64,000 bases of DNA from Streptomyces sp. f51 (GTDB lineage Bacteria > Actinomycetota > Actinomycetes > Streptomycetales > Streptomycetaceae), in contig NZ_CP149798.1 of NCBI RefSeq assembly GCF_037940415.1, forward strand, positions 1,422,501 to 1,486,500, written 5' to 3'. A program made the position numbers and the translations under genes. The notes below the pieces were generated by a model that worked only from the letters and a program-made list of their open reading frames with translations, ran no database searches and had not been told where the DNA came from. This document shows, in pieces, positions 48,751 to 56,992 of this stretch. Every line of letters starts with the position of its first letter. The first letter of the stretch is position 1.

Positions 48751-50598
48751 TTGACCGTTGCCCCGTTCGGGAACCCGTCCACCGTGCACCGACACATCGA
48801 GGACTACGCGCTCATCGGGGACGAACAGACCGCCGCTCTGGTGGGCCGCGACGGCTCCGTCGACTGGCTGTGCCTGCCCCGCTTCGACTCCGCGGCCTGC
48901 TTCGCGGCCCTGCTGGGCGACGAGGACAACGGTCACTGGCGGATCGCGCCCGAGGGCGCGGAGGTGTGCACCCGGCGCGCCTACCGCCCGGACACCCTGG
49001 TGCTGGACACCGAGTGGGACACGGCCGAGGGCTCGGTCCGGGTGACCGACCTCATGCCGCAGCGCGAGCACGCCCCCGACGTCGTACGCGTCGTCGAAGG
49101 TCTCAGCGGCCGGGTCCGGATGCGCAGTCTGCTGCGGCTGCGGTTCGACTACGGCTCCGTCGTCCCGTGGATGCGCCGCTCGGACGGTCACCGGGTCGCG
49201 GTCGCGGGGCCGGACTCGGTGTGGCTGCGCAGCGAACCGCCCGTGCACACGTGGGGGCAGGACTTCCGCACCCACTCGGAGTTCACCGTGGAGGCGGGCG
49301 AGAAGGTCGCCTTCGTCCTGACCTGGCATCCCTCGCACCGGCCCCGGCCACCCCTGTGCGACCCCTTCGAGGCGCTGGAGACCAGCGTCCAGGACTGGAA
49401 GGCGTGGGCGGCGCGCTGCCGGTACGACGGACCGCACCGGGACGCCGTCGTCCGCTCCCTGATCACCCTCAAGGCGCTCACCTACGCGCCGACCGGCGGC
49501 ATCGTGGCCGCCCCCACGACCTCGCTGCCCGAGGAGATCGGCGGCGTCCGCAACTGGGACTACCGCTACTGCTGGCTGCGCGACTCCACCCTCACCCTCG
49601 GCGCGCTCCTGTCGGCCGGCTACCACGAGGAGGCCGAGGCCTGGCGCGACTGGCTGCTGCGCGCGGTCGCCGGCGATCCGGCGGCCCTCCAGATCATGTA
49701 CGGCCTCTCGGGGGAACGCCGGCTGCCGGAGTACGAGATCCCCTGGCTGTCCGGCTACGCGGACTCCGCGCCGGTGCGGGTCGGCAACAGCGCCGTCGAA
49801 CAGCTCCAGCTCGACGTGTACGGCGAGGTCATCGACTCGCTGTCGCTCGCCCGGCGCTCCGGCCTGCCGTCCAGGCCCCATATGTGGCGGGTGGAGTGCG
49901 CCATGATGGAATTCCTCCGGGTGGCGTGGCGGCAGCCGGACGAGGGGATCTGGGAGGTGCGCGGCCCGCGCCGGCACTTCGTGTACTCCAAGGTGATGGC
50001 CTGGGTGGCCGCCGACCGCGCGGTGCGCACCCTGGAGGACGACCCGACGCTCGACGGCGACATCGAGGCGTGGCGGGCGATGCGCGACGAGGTGCACCGC
50101 GAGGTGTGCGAACGCGGCTTCGACGCGGCCCGGAACACGTTCACGCAGTCCTACGGCTCGACCGAACTGGACGCCTCCCTGCTGCTCATCCCGCGCGTGG
50201 GTTTCCTGCCCCCCGACGATCCCCGGGTGATCGGCACGGTCGACGCGGTCCGCGCGGAACTCGCCCCGGACGGTTTCCTGGTCCGCCGCTACACCGCCGC
50301 GGCGGCCGGTGTCGACGGGCTTCCGGGCGACGAGGGCGCCTTCGTCGTCTGCTCCTTCTGGCTCGCGGACGCGCTGCATCTGACGGGCCGTACGCGGGAG
50401 GCGCGCGAGCTGTTCGAGCGGCTGGTCGGCCTCACCAACGACCTGGGACTGCTGTCCGAGGAGTACGACCCGGTCGCGGGCCGCCAGCTCGGCAACTTCC
50501 CGCAGGCCTTCAGTCACATCGGCCTCGTGGTGACCGCCCTCAGTCTGTTCGGCGTCGACGGGCCGGTGCAGGCGGAAGGGGCCGTGCCGCCGGGATAG
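48751..50598 (+). CDS. Glycoside hydrolase family 15 protein (glucoamylase/trehalase-like)
   Basis: A 615-aa enzyme. The N-terminal β-sandwich domain starts HIEDYALIGDEQTAALVGRDGSVDWLC. The (α/α)6 barrel has the GH15 signature EEIGGVRNWDYRYCWLRDSTLTL. The C-terminal part has GFDAARNTFTQSYGSTELDASLLLIP and LLSEEYDP with the second catalytic Glu. Mycobacterial homologues are trehalases. There is no signal peptide, so it acts in the cytoplasm. The start shown is TTG 48751; GTG 48784 is possible, and neither has a good SD. Confidence 0.92.
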   Translation: MTVAPFGNPSTVHRHIEDYALIGDEQTAALVGRDGSVDWLCLPRFDSAACFAALLGDEDNGHWRIAPEGAEVCTRRAYRPDTLVLDTEWDTAEGSVRVTDLMPQREHAPDVVRVVEGLSGRVRMRSLLRLRFDYGSVVPWMRRSDGHRVAVAGPDSVWLRSEPPVHTWGQDFRTHSEFTVEAGEKVAFVLTWHPSHRPRPPLCDPFEALETSVQDWKAWAARCRYDGPHRDAVVRSLITLKALTYAPTGGIVAAPTTSLPEEIGGVRNWDYRYCWLRDSTLTLGALLSAGYHEEAEAWRDWLLRAVAGDPAALQIMYGLSGERRLPEYEIPWLSGYADSAPVRVGNSAVEQLQLDVYGEVIDSLSLARRSGLPSRPHMWRVECAMMEFLRVAWRQPDEGIWEVRGPRRHFVYSKVMAWVAADRAVRTLEDDPTLDGDIEAWRAMRDEVHREVCERGFDAARNTFTQSYGSTELDASLLLIPRVGFLPPDDPRVIGTVDAVRAELAPDGFLVRRYTAAAAGVDGLPGDEGAFVVCSFWLADALHLTGRTREARELFERLVGLTNDLGLLSEEYDPVAGRQLGNFPQAFSHIGLVVTALSLFGVDGPVQAEGAVPPG

Positions 50599-50612
50599 GG
50601 AAGGATGGGGCC

Positions 50613-51368
50613 ATGGATCTTGGACTGAAGGATCGTGTGTACGTCGTCACGGGAGCCACCCGGGGCCTGGGCAACGCCGCCGCGCGCGAACTGGTCGCCG
50701 ACGGCGCCAAGGTGGTCGTCACCGGACGCGACGAGGACACCGCGGCGGCCGCCGCCTCCGCGCTCGGCCCGAACGCGGTAGGGGTGGCGGCCGACAACGG
50801 CGCCGCGGAGACCCCGGCCCGGCTGATCGCCGGTGCCCGTGAGCACTTCGGCGGCTTCGACGGCATCCTGATCAGCGTCGGCGGGCCGCCGCCCGGGTTC
50901 GCCGCGGACAACACCGACGAACAGTGGATGGTGGCGTTCGAGTCGGTCTTCCTCGGCGCGGTCCGCCTGGCCCGCGCGGCCGCGGGGGAACTCGGCGAGG
51001 GCGGGGTCATCGGCTTCGTGCTCTCCGGCTCGGTGCACGAGCCGATCCCCGGGCTCACCATCTCCAACGGTCTGCGTCCTGGCCTCGCGGGGTTCGCCAA
51101 GTCCCTCGCGAACGAGCTGGGCCCGCGCGGCATCCGCGTGGTCGGGCTGCTGCCGTCCCGCATCGACACGGACCGCGTCCGCCAGCTGGACGGGCTGTCC
51201 GCCGACCCCGAGGCCACCCGCGCGGCCAACGAGGCCCGCATCCCGCTGCGCCGCTACGGCGCCCCTGAGGAGTTCGGCCGCACGGCCGCGTTCCTGCTCT
51301 CCCCCGCCGCGTCGTACCTCTCGGGCATCATGCTCCCGGTGGACGGCGGGATGCGGGGCGGGTTCTAG
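50613..51368 (+). CDS. SDR-fold protein lacking the catalytic Tyr and Lys
   Basis: A 251-aa SDR. The cofactor motif TGATRGLG is at 13-20 and SVGGPPPG replaces NNAG. Where the YxxxK pair should be, the sequence reads TISNGLRPGLAGFAKS: Asn takes the Tyr position and Arg the Lys position, while the preceding Ser is kept. A C-terminal SGIMLPVDGGM is normal. The chemistry must differ from that of classical SDRs, or the protein is a binding module. An AAGGATGGGG SD precedes the ATG at 50613. It follows the GH15 gene by 14 bp, so they are probably one operon. Confidence 0.88.
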   Translation: MDLGLKDRVYVVTGATRGLGNAAARELVADGAKVVVTGRDEDTAAAAASALGPNAVGVAADNGAAETPARLIAGAREHFGGFDGILISVGGPPPGFAADNTDEQWMVAFESVFLGAVRLARAAAGELGEGGVIGFVLSGSVHEPIPGLTISNGLRPGLAGFAKSLANELGPRGIRVVGLLPSRIDTDRVRQLDGLSADPEATRAANEARIPLRRYGAPEEFGRTAAFLLSPAASYLSGIMLPVDGGMRGGF

Positions 51369-51434
51369 GACTTCCGGGGCGCCTGCGAGACGTGTCCGCC
51401 GGCGTACGGGGCGCCCGCCCGGGCAGGTGCCCCG

Positions 51435-52022
51435 TCAGGTCACGCGTTCGGCGCGGTGCTTGACGCCGCGCAGGCGCACCTCCGCCGGGAGCGCGGCGAG
51501 ACCGGCCGAGTCCCGCGCGTGGGCGAGGGCCTCCACGGTCAGCAGCCGCAGCGCGTACCCGGGGTCCACATGGGGTTCCAGCAGGAGCCGCACCCGCGCC
51601 GCGGGCAGGCTGCGCCGCCCGGTCAGATGGACGTTCGCGTGCTCGACGCCGTCCAGCCGGGCCGACTCGGCGGCCAGTACGCCCTCCAGCGCCTTTCCGC
51701 GCAGCAGCGCGCCCGCGCCGTCGCCGGTGTCGACGAGCACCTCGGCGAGCCGCCTGCGGCGCACGACGGCGACCAGCCACCACAGGGCGAGCAGCAGGAG
51801 CACCGCGAGCGCGGCGATGACGGCGGGCCACCACCAGCCCTGGTCCCGCCACTTGGTCCGTTCGGCGGTGCTGAGCAGCACGTCGTGCCGTCCGTCGTAG
51901 ATCCACCACGAGGGCGGCCGTACGCCGAGTCCGACGGCGAGCACGGAACCGCCGAGGACGAGCAGCACGAGCCCGGTGAAGCCGATCAGTACCCGGTTGA
52001 CGGTCCGCAGCACGGATCTCAC
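51435..52022 (-). CDS. amaP: AmaP-type alkaline-shock membrane anchor protein
   Basis: A 195-aa protein with two membrane helices (about 14-36 and 65-86) and a cytoplasmic Asp23-like C-terminal domain. In Staphylococcus, AmaP anchors Asp23 to the membrane. It is the last gene of the minus-strand Asp23 operon. Its ATG at 52022 overlaps the DUF6286 gene's stop by 4 bp. Confidence 0.85.
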   Translation of the reverse strand: MRSVLRTVNRVLIGFTGLVLLVLGGSVLAVGLGVRPPSWWIYDGRHDVLLSTAERTKWRDQGWWWPAVIAALAVLLLLALWWLVAVVRRRRLAEVLVDTGDGAGALLRGKALEGVLAAESARLDGVEHANVHLTGRRSLPAARVRLLLEPHVDPGYALRLLTVEALAHARDSAGLAALPAEVRLRGVKHRAERVT

Positions 52023-52711
52023 CTCTTCTTTCCGGGGCGCGCGACGTGCACGGACAGGGCGGGCGAGCGGGCCAGTCCCAGTCCCTTGATGCCGTCGGCG
52101 AGCGTGGTGTCGAGGTCGGCGCGGACGTCGTCGAGTTCCCGGAAGTGCGACAGCGCGCGGACGTCGACCTTGCGGCGCTTCACGCGCACACGGACCGACT
52201 GCACACCGGCGACCTCCATGGCCCGGTCCCGGAGCGCCATCGCGGCGGCGCCCCGGTGCAGTCCGGCCCGGACGTCGGCGTGGGTGCGCCGCATGGGCAG
52301 GACGTCCCGCAGTCCGGGTGTGGCCGCGAGGACGATCAGCCAGAGTCCGATCGCGGCGGCGATCCCGGCGCCGACGAGCACCGCGGTGTCGTCGAGCGGC
52401 CGTTCGGCGAGCTGCCGGGCCAGCCAGGTCCGCCAGTACAGAGCGGTGCGTCCGGCGCGCACGGCCACGACGTCGTACAGGAAGGCGCCCGCCGCGACGA
52501 GGAGCAGGAGCGCGAGGACGCCGGCGGGCACGCGGCGCGCCGACCAGAACCTGCCCTGGCGGCCGTCCTCGTCCCCGGCGGTGCCCAGCGGTTCGTACGC
52601 GGCGGAGGAGGCGGACTGCCCGAGGGCGCCCGCGTCGTCCCCGCCCCCCGGCTCCGGCTTCTCCAGGACGGGTGTCTTGCGCGTGTCGTCGGAGCCCTGG
52701 GGCTCGCTCAT
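52019..52711 (-). CDS. DUF6286-type membrane protein of the Asp23 operon
   Basis: A 230-aa protein. A disordered acidic N-terminus (1-55) precedes two membrane helices (about 62-82 and 108-128), then a cytoplasmic domain with MRRTHADVRAGLHRGAAAMALRDRAMEV and VRVRVKRRKVDVRAL. This resembles the AmaP C-terminal domain. It overlaps both its neighbours by 4 bp (ATGA junctions). It is probably a second membrane anchor for the two Asp23-like proteins. Confidence 0.8.
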   Translation of the reverse strand: MSEPQGSDDTRKTPVLEKPEPGGGDDAGALGQSASSAAYEPLGTAGDEDGRQGRFWSARRVPAGVLALLLLVAAGAFLYDVVAVRAGRTALYWRTWLARQLAERPLDDTAVLVGAGIAAAIGLWLIVLAATPGLRDVLPMRRTHADVRAGLHRGAAAMALRDRAMEVAGVQSVRVRVKRRKVDVRALSHFRELDDVRADLDTTLADGIKGLGLARSPALSVHVARPGKKR

Positions 52712-53130
52712 CGCGTCCTCCCCTGTACCGCGCCGGACTCGGGTGCCAGATGCAGCCGCTCCACCTGGACGGCGACCTCGGGCACTTCCATTCCCGCCAA
52801 CGCCTCTACCCGCTCGGTGACATGACGACGCACCGCGCCGCACTGGGCCCCGATGTCGGCGGGGTAGCCGAGTTCGAGGCTGACCCTGATCCGCGCGCTG
52901 TGCGTCGGGGTGCCGTCCGTGCCGCCGGTGCCGGACGCCTGCCGCCGCACGACGACCGTCGCGTGCGGGGGCACCGCGTCGGGGGGCAGCGGGGGCAGGG
53001 CCTCGCGCGCCGCCCGCGAGGCGATCTTCGCGACGACGCGGTCGGCGATCCGGGTGGCGCCCCGCTCGGGGGGCGCGACGGCCGTCGGGGCCGGCCGGGT
53101 CTCGCCCAGCCGGGCGGTCTGACCTGGCAC
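52708..53130 (-). CDS. Asp23/Gls24-like protein, diverged
   Basis: A 140-aa protein. The Asp23 core, RIADRVVAKIASRAAREA, then VVVRRQ, then a strand SARIRVSLELGYPADIGAQCGAVRRHVTERVEALAGMEVPEVAVQVERL, is clear, but the usual central Gly-rich segment has changed to a Pro-rich loop. It starts at GTG 53130, 3 bp after the small membrane protein's stop. It probably assembles with the other operon products at the membrane. Confidence 0.82.
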   Translation of the reverse strand: MPGQTARLGETRPAPTAVAPPERGATRIADRVVAKIASRAAREALPPLPPDAVPPHATVVVRRQASGTGGTDGTPTHSARIRVSLELGYPADIGAQCGAVRRHVTERVEALAGMEVPEVAVQVERLHLAPESGAVQGRTR

Positions 53131-53133
53131 GCG

Positions 53134-53319
53134 TCACCGCCGCCGGTCGTCACGCGCGCGGAAGAAGGCGCCGATGTCCAGATCCCCCTCCAGGAGCCGT
53201 CCGACGACGAACCCGACGGCCCCCAGGGCGGCCACCAGGAGGAAGGCGCCGAATCCGCCGAAGTACCCGGCGAAGGCCAGCGCCATTCCGGCGATCATGC
53301 CGATCACGGCCAAGCTCAT
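53134..53319 (-). CDS. Small two-helix membrane protein of the Asp23 operon (DUF2273-like)
   Basis: A 61-aa protein with two hydrophobic segments (about 2-21 and 24-43, MSLAVIGMIAGMALAFAGYFGGFGAFLLVAALGAVGFVVG) and a charged tail GDLDIGAFFRARDDRRR. Proteins of this size and pattern accompany Asp23 genes in Firmicutes. The ATG at 53319 has a GAGGAG SD 5 nt upstream; an upstream in-frame GTG/ATG to 53355 is less likely. Confidence 0.8.
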   Translation of the reverse strand: MSLAVIGMIAGMALAFAGYFGGFGAFLLVAALGAVGFVVGRLLEGDLDIGAFFRARDDRRR

Positions 53320-53402
53320 GGGGCTCTCCTCAGCAGTCGGTGGCCGCGCGATCACTCATGGTGCGAAGGCCGGGGTGTCCGGCGGATTCCGGTGACCCGG
53401 GG

Positions 53403-53888
53403 TCACTGGAGTCGTGACTCCGGCTCTTCTTCCTCTTCCTCGGGCAGCTTCACATCACTCACCGCGATGTTGACTTCCACCACTTCGAGCCCCGTCATGC
53501 GCTCGACGGCGGAGATGACGTTCTCGCGTACGGCACGGGCCACATCGGAGATCGACACGCCGTAGTCGACGACGATCTCCAGGTCGAGCGCCGTCTGGAG
53601 CTCGCCGACCTCGGCCTTCACACCCCGCGTCACCGATTTGGTGGAACCGCCCGGCACCCGGTCGCGTACGGCTCCGAAGGTCCGGCTCAGCCCGCTGCCC
53701 ATCGTGTGGACACCGAGTACGTCGCGGGCGGCGAGCCCGGCGATCTTCTCCACGACACCGTCGGAGATCGTGGTCCGCCCCCGGGTGGCGGCGTCTCCGC
53801 CGCCGCGCCTGGTGGGCTTACGGGTCTGCTGCGACTCCTTCTCGGTGTCGGGGCTGTCCGTCCGGTCCCGCTCGGTCATGTCGGTCAT
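53403..53888 (-). CDS. Asp23/Gls24-family envelope stress protein
   Basis: A 161-aa protein. A charged disordered N-terminus (1-38) precedes the Asp23 domain: RTTISDGVVEKIAGLAARDVLGVHTMG, a Gly/Val-rich middle, LDLEIVVDYGVSISDVARAVRENVISAVERMTGLEVVEVNIAVSDV, then an acidic tail with a run of six Glu. It is the first gene of the operon (minus strand) and the best-conserved Asp23 copy. The operon is divergent from the P10-like gene across 87 bp. Confidence 0.92.
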   Translation of the reverse strand: MTDMTERDRTDSPDTEKESQQTRKPTRRGGGDAATRGRTTISDGVVEKIAGLAARDVLGVHTMGSGLSRTFGAVRDRVPGGSTKSVTRGVKAEVGELQTALDLEIVVDYGVSISDVARAVRENVISAVERMTGLEVVEVNIAVSDVKLPEEEEEEPESRLQ

Positions 53889-53975
53889 CGCCGTACGTCC
53901 CTTTCGGTCGTCCTCCTCTGCTCACAGTAGGTCGGGTCGCGCGGTCGCGCGCCGTGGATGGGGCAGGCTGGAGCA

Positions 53976-54791
53976 ATGACGGCGGACCGGTGGACGCAAG
54001 GGGTACGGCATCAGCTCGGGCTCGGCAGATTCCTGCCGCTGGGTCTGGCGCTCGACGGCACGTGGATCACGGAGGAGGCGGCCGGGTCGGTGCTGCGGCG
54101 TGAGGCGGCGGCCGTGGCGGGGGTGCGGCTCGGGGCGCTGCGGATCGCGCTGGCCGACCCGGAATCGGCCGGCGAACCGGCCGTACCGCCGCCGCCGAGC
54201 GCCCTGCCGCCCGGTCCGCTGCGCGTCACCGCGGACTTCGGGGTCTCGGCTGATCCCACGGCCGCGGGCGCGGAGCCCCTTCCGGCCGTCGCGGCCCGGC
54301 TGCGTCTGACGGTGGTGTCCGCCGCGACCCGGCTCCTGGGCCTCGACGTCGAGGAGGTGGATCTACGGGTGACGGACCTGCTGGAGGACTCCCCCCACCC
54401 CCCGGACGGAGCACGGGAAACGCCCACGGCGATCCCGGCGGACACCGGGACGGCCGAGGGGGGTGCGGAGGGGGGCGGCGGCAGGCGGCCGGCGCCGCTG
54501 CCCAAGGATCCCGAGGAAGCCCGGATCGCGGCGGTCGCGTCGGCCGTCCCGGGCGTCACTCGTCTGACGGACGTACTGGGCCGACCGGTCCACGTCGAGA
54601 GCCCGCGCGCCACGGATCCGGCCCTGCCGCGCCGCCACATCCGGATCGAGCTCGCGGTCTCCGGGGACGAACGGACGGCGGACGTGGCACGCGCGGTGAG
54701 AGCCGCCGTCACCGAGGCCGCGCAGGACGCCCCGTCGGTGGCGGTCCTGGTGACAGCGGTGCCCCCACCCCACCCGTCACCCCGACGGTGA
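53976..54791 (+). CDS. Asp23-associated protein (nucleopolyhedrovirus P10-like family name)
   Basis: A 271-aa cytoplasmic protein. The N-terminal half (WTQGVRHQLGLGRFLPLGLALDGTWITEEAAGSVLRREAA) and the C-terminal half (ARIAAVASAVPGVTRLTDVLGRPVHVES, then RHIRIELAVSGDERTADVARAVRAAVTEAA) flank a Pro/Gly/Asp-rich linker (about 140-180). The second half has the Asp23-domain pattern of strand plus long helix. Streptomyces homologues carry a misleading baculovirus P10 label. A GGAG SD precedes the ATG at 53976. It is divergent from the Asp23 operon and probably functionally part of it. Confidence 0.78.
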   Translation: MTADRWTQGVRHQLGLGRFLPLGLALDGTWITEEAAGSVLRREAAAVAGVRLGALRIALADPESAGEPAVPPPPSALPPGPLRVTADFGVSADPTAAGAEPLPAVAARLRLTVVSAATRLLGLDVEEVDLRVTDLLEDSPHPPDGARETPTAIPADTGTAEGGAEGGGGRRPAPLPKDPEEARIAAVASAVPGVTRLTDVLGRPVHVESPRATDPALPRRHIRIELAVSGDERTADVARAVRAAVTEAAQDAPSVAVLVTAVPPPHPSPRR

Positions 54792-55448
54792 CCGCAGCAT
54801 GCCGGAACACGCGGCACCCCTGACCGCCGCAGCCCGGGGCGCGGGGCACCCCGGGCACCCCTGACCGCCGCAGCCCGGGGCGCGGGGCACCCCGGGCACC
54901 CCTGACCGCCGCAGACCGGGGCACGGGCCACCCTGACCGCCGCAGACCGGGGCACCGGCCACCCCGGGCGCCCACGACCATCACCGGCCGGGGCACGCAA
55001 CACCCCGGGCGAGGCGACGACCGCCGGGCGGGACACGGGGCGCCCCGGGCGAAGGCGACCACCATCGGACGGGGTGCCAGGCACCTCCGTCCGAGAAGGT
55101 GACGCCCACTGGCCCAGAGATCCGCCCCTCGGGGGAAGATGACACGCGCCCGGCAGCTCACCCGACCCGGGAGAGGTGACAGCGGCAGCGCGCCCGATCT
55201 CGGGGGACGGTGACGCGCGCTCGGCAGCGCACCCGACCTCGGAGCGCATGATCCCGGCCGCCGGGTCACCCGGTCGCCAGGACATCGATCGCTCCGAGCC
55301 GGGGCACCCCGGTCGCCAGGACGTCGACCACTCCGGGCCGGGGCACCCCGGTCGCCGGGACGTCGGCCGTTCCGGGGCGGGGCACCCGGTGTCACCGGGT
55401 GCCGCCTCGGAGGGGCGGGGGCGAAAGGCCGGTGCGCGCCCGGACGGG
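54792..55448. repeat. Non-coding GC-rich tandem-repeat tract
   Basis: Two imperfect arrays lie in this 657-bp gap. The left array has a 41-bp period (starts about 54815, 54856, 54897), with CACCCCTGACCGCCGCAG as the common part, then shorter diverged copies to about 54965. The right array has three copies of a 39-bp unit (55272-55310, 55311-55349, 55350-55387), each with GGTCGCC and ending GGGGCACCC. Neighbouring sequence keeps the CGGGGCACCCCGGG word. I see no gene; frames across it have no start signals. Confidence 0.8.
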
Positions 55449-56252
55449 CTACTCTCCGACGCCCGCCAGGTCGCGCAGCCTGCGGGCCTGGGCGGCCCGC
55501 TCGGCGGTGCGCTGTTCCTCGTACGACCGCTCCTGCGCCCCCCGCAGCAGCGCCTTCGTCTCGATCACGGCGTCCCGCGGCGCGGCCAGCAGGGCCGCGG
55601 AGAGGTCGGCGACGGCGGCGTCGAGCTGCTCGGCGGGCACGGCGAGGTTGGCGAGCCCGGTGCGCTCGGCCTCCTCGGCCAGGACGAAGCGGCCCGTGGC
55701 GCAGATCTCCAGCGCACGGGCGTACCCGACGAGCCCGACGAGCGGATGCGTCCCCGTGAGGTCCGGCACCAGACCGAGGCTGGTCTCGCGCATGGCGAAC
55801 TGCACGTCGTCGGCGACGACGCGCAGGTCACAGGCGAGGGCGAGCTGGAACCCGGCACCGATGGCATGCCCCTGGACGGCGGCGATGGACACGAGGTCGC
55901 TGCGCCGCCACCAGGTGAACGCCTCCTGGTACTCGGCGATGGTCGCGTCCAGCTCGGCGTCGGAGCCGCGCGCGAGGTCGATGAACGACGGTTCCCCGTC
56001 GAAGCCCTCGGGCGTGAACGCCTGACGGTCGAGCCCCGCTGAGAAGGACTGGCCCTCGGCACGCAGGACGACCACGCGGACGGAGCCCGGCAGTGACCGC
56101 CCGGCCTGCGTCAAGGCCCGCCAGAGAGCGGGACTCTGGGCATTGCGCTTGGCCGGATTGGTCAGCGTCATCGTGGCGGTCGCGCCGTCGACGGTGAGCC
56201 GTACGCCGTCCTGGTCGAGTACGGGGTCGAGATCCTTGTCGAGCGAAGCCAT
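55449..56252 (-). CDS. Enoyl-CoA hydratase/isomerase (crotonase) family protein
   Basis: A 267-aa crotonase. SFSAGLD (about residues 69-75) and AAVQGHAIGAGFQLALACDLRVVAD form the CoA-binding oxyanion hole. MRETSLGLVPDLTGTHPL carries the Glu at the usual catalytic region, while the second Glu of true hydratases is replaced by Asp (PDLTG). Isomerase or dehydratase activity is therefore possible. The ATG at 56252 has a GGAGG SD. No other β-oxidation genes lie next to it. Confidence 0.9.
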   Translation of the reverse strand: MASLDKDLDPVLDQDGVRLTVDGATATMTLTNPAKRNAQSPALWRALTQAGRSLPGSVRVVVLRAEGQSFSAGLDRQAFTPEGFDGEPSFIDLARGSDAELDATIAEYQEAFTWWRRSDLVSIAAVQGHAIGAGFQLALACDLRVVADDVQFAMRETSLGLVPDLTGTHPLVGLVGYARALEICATGRFVLAEEAERTGLANLAVPAEQLDAAVADLSAALLAAPRDAVIETKALLRGAQERSYEEQRTAERAAQARRLRDLAGVGE

Positions 56253-56397
56253 GGGGTGCCTCCGATGGGTGCGGTCGGATCAGACGCGCGCCTCGCGAAG
56301 ACACGAGAAACGCACCTAAGTGACTGCACAGTAACCACCCGGTCGGTCACCCGACCGACCGGGTGGTCACCACCGAAGCCGATGGGGACGCCCGGCC

Positions 56398-56619
56398 TCA
56401 GGCCGAGGCGGCCTTCTTGCCCCGCGTCGCGCCGCCACGCCCTCGGAGCGTGACACCCGACTCGCTGAGCATCCGGTGCACGAAGCCATACGAGCGGCCG
56501 GTCTCTTCGGCCAGCGCTCGGATGCTCGCACCGGAGTCGTACTTCTTCTTCAGGTCTGCCGCGAGCTTGTCGCGCGCGGCGCCGGTAACCCGGCTGCCCT
56601 TCTTCAGAGTCTCGGCCAC
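56398..56619 (-). CDS. gbn: Gbn-like nucleoid-associated small HTH protein
   Basis: A 73-aa basic protein that is a single helix-turn-helix: KKKYDSGASIRALAEETGRSY with recognition helix GRSYGFVHRMLSESG (41-55) and a basic tail (RGRGGATRGKKAASA). From memory this corresponds to SCO1839, named Gbn for binding GATC motifs across the Streptomyces genome. It is a nucleoid-associated protein that affects development and antibiotic production. The GTG at 56619 has a GAGGAG SD. A 372-bp upstream region contains a GATC cluster. Confidence 0.85.
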   Translation of the reverse strand: MAETLKKGSRVTGAARDKLAADLKKKYDSGASIRALAEETGRSYGFVHRMLSESGVTLRGRGGATRGKKAASA

Positions 56620-56819
56620 CCGGTCCTCCTCATGGGAAGTGCGCTCTGGACTCTCATGATCACCCCTTTCGGGCGTCATGGCCACCCATTCGGCAAGGTC
56701 CGTAAGACAAGGTTTTGACGACAGGAGCCCGTCCCCACGAGTGGAATAAGTGATTCCGGGTGACGTCGCCCGTGCGGCCGAACGGGTTCCCGCGCGAAGT
56801 GCCTGGTCAGCGACGCAGA

Positions 56820-56854
56820 ACGGCCGAGCCCTTGGGAACAAAGGACTCGGCCGT
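56820..56854. terminator. Hairpin between the ABC-F and gbn genes
   Basis: ACGGCCGAG (56820-56828) pairs with CTCGGCCGT (56846-56854), and CCTT (56830-56833) pairs with AAGG (56841-56844). It lies 139 bp beyond the ABC-F stop codon. It is terminator-like without a T-tract. Confidence 0.6.
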
Positions 56855-56887
56855 GAAATCGATGTACGACACACCTCGGTACGAGGA

Positions 56888-56955
56888 GATCTCACACAGA
56901 TGATGGATCACGGATCGGCCGAATGATCCATACGCAGTGGATCACTCCATCGATC
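56888..56955. promoter_or_regulatory. Cluster of six GATC words upstream of gbn
   Basis: GATC occurs at 56888, 56906, 56913, 56925, 56940 and 56952. At 15% each of A and T the word is expected about once in 360 bp. One of the six (56925) fits the extended GATCWT form on the minus strand, as does the single site at 56658. Gbn is reported to bind GATC-type motifs, so this could be an autoregulatory or nucleating site. Confidence 0.5.
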
Positions 56956-56992
56956 AAGGCGTGCCGGCCCCCCGCGGGAGGCCGCGCGAGGG

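Larger units (their letters stand above)
56620..56992. other. Intergenic region upstream of gbn
   Basis: A 373-bp gap without a gene. It contains a GATC 38 bp before the gbn start (56658-56661), a hairpin (56820-56854) that may end the ABC-F transcript, and six GATC words within 68 bp (56888-56955). Confidence 0.6.

Noticed and set aside
48687..50612. A long frame fused in front of the SDR at 50613
   Set aside because: It overlaps the GH15 gene in another frame with Arg-rich, non-conserved sequence. The SDR has its own SD and ATG.
54815..55387. CRISPR array
   Set aside because: Repeats are directly adjacent with no unique spacers, units drift in sequence, and there are no cas genes.
54709..55395. 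A 228-codon open frame on the minus strand across the repeat tract
   Set aside because: It has no start signal, its composition follows the tandem repeat, and frames are open by chance in this GC-rich DNA. It overlaps the end of a real gene antisense.
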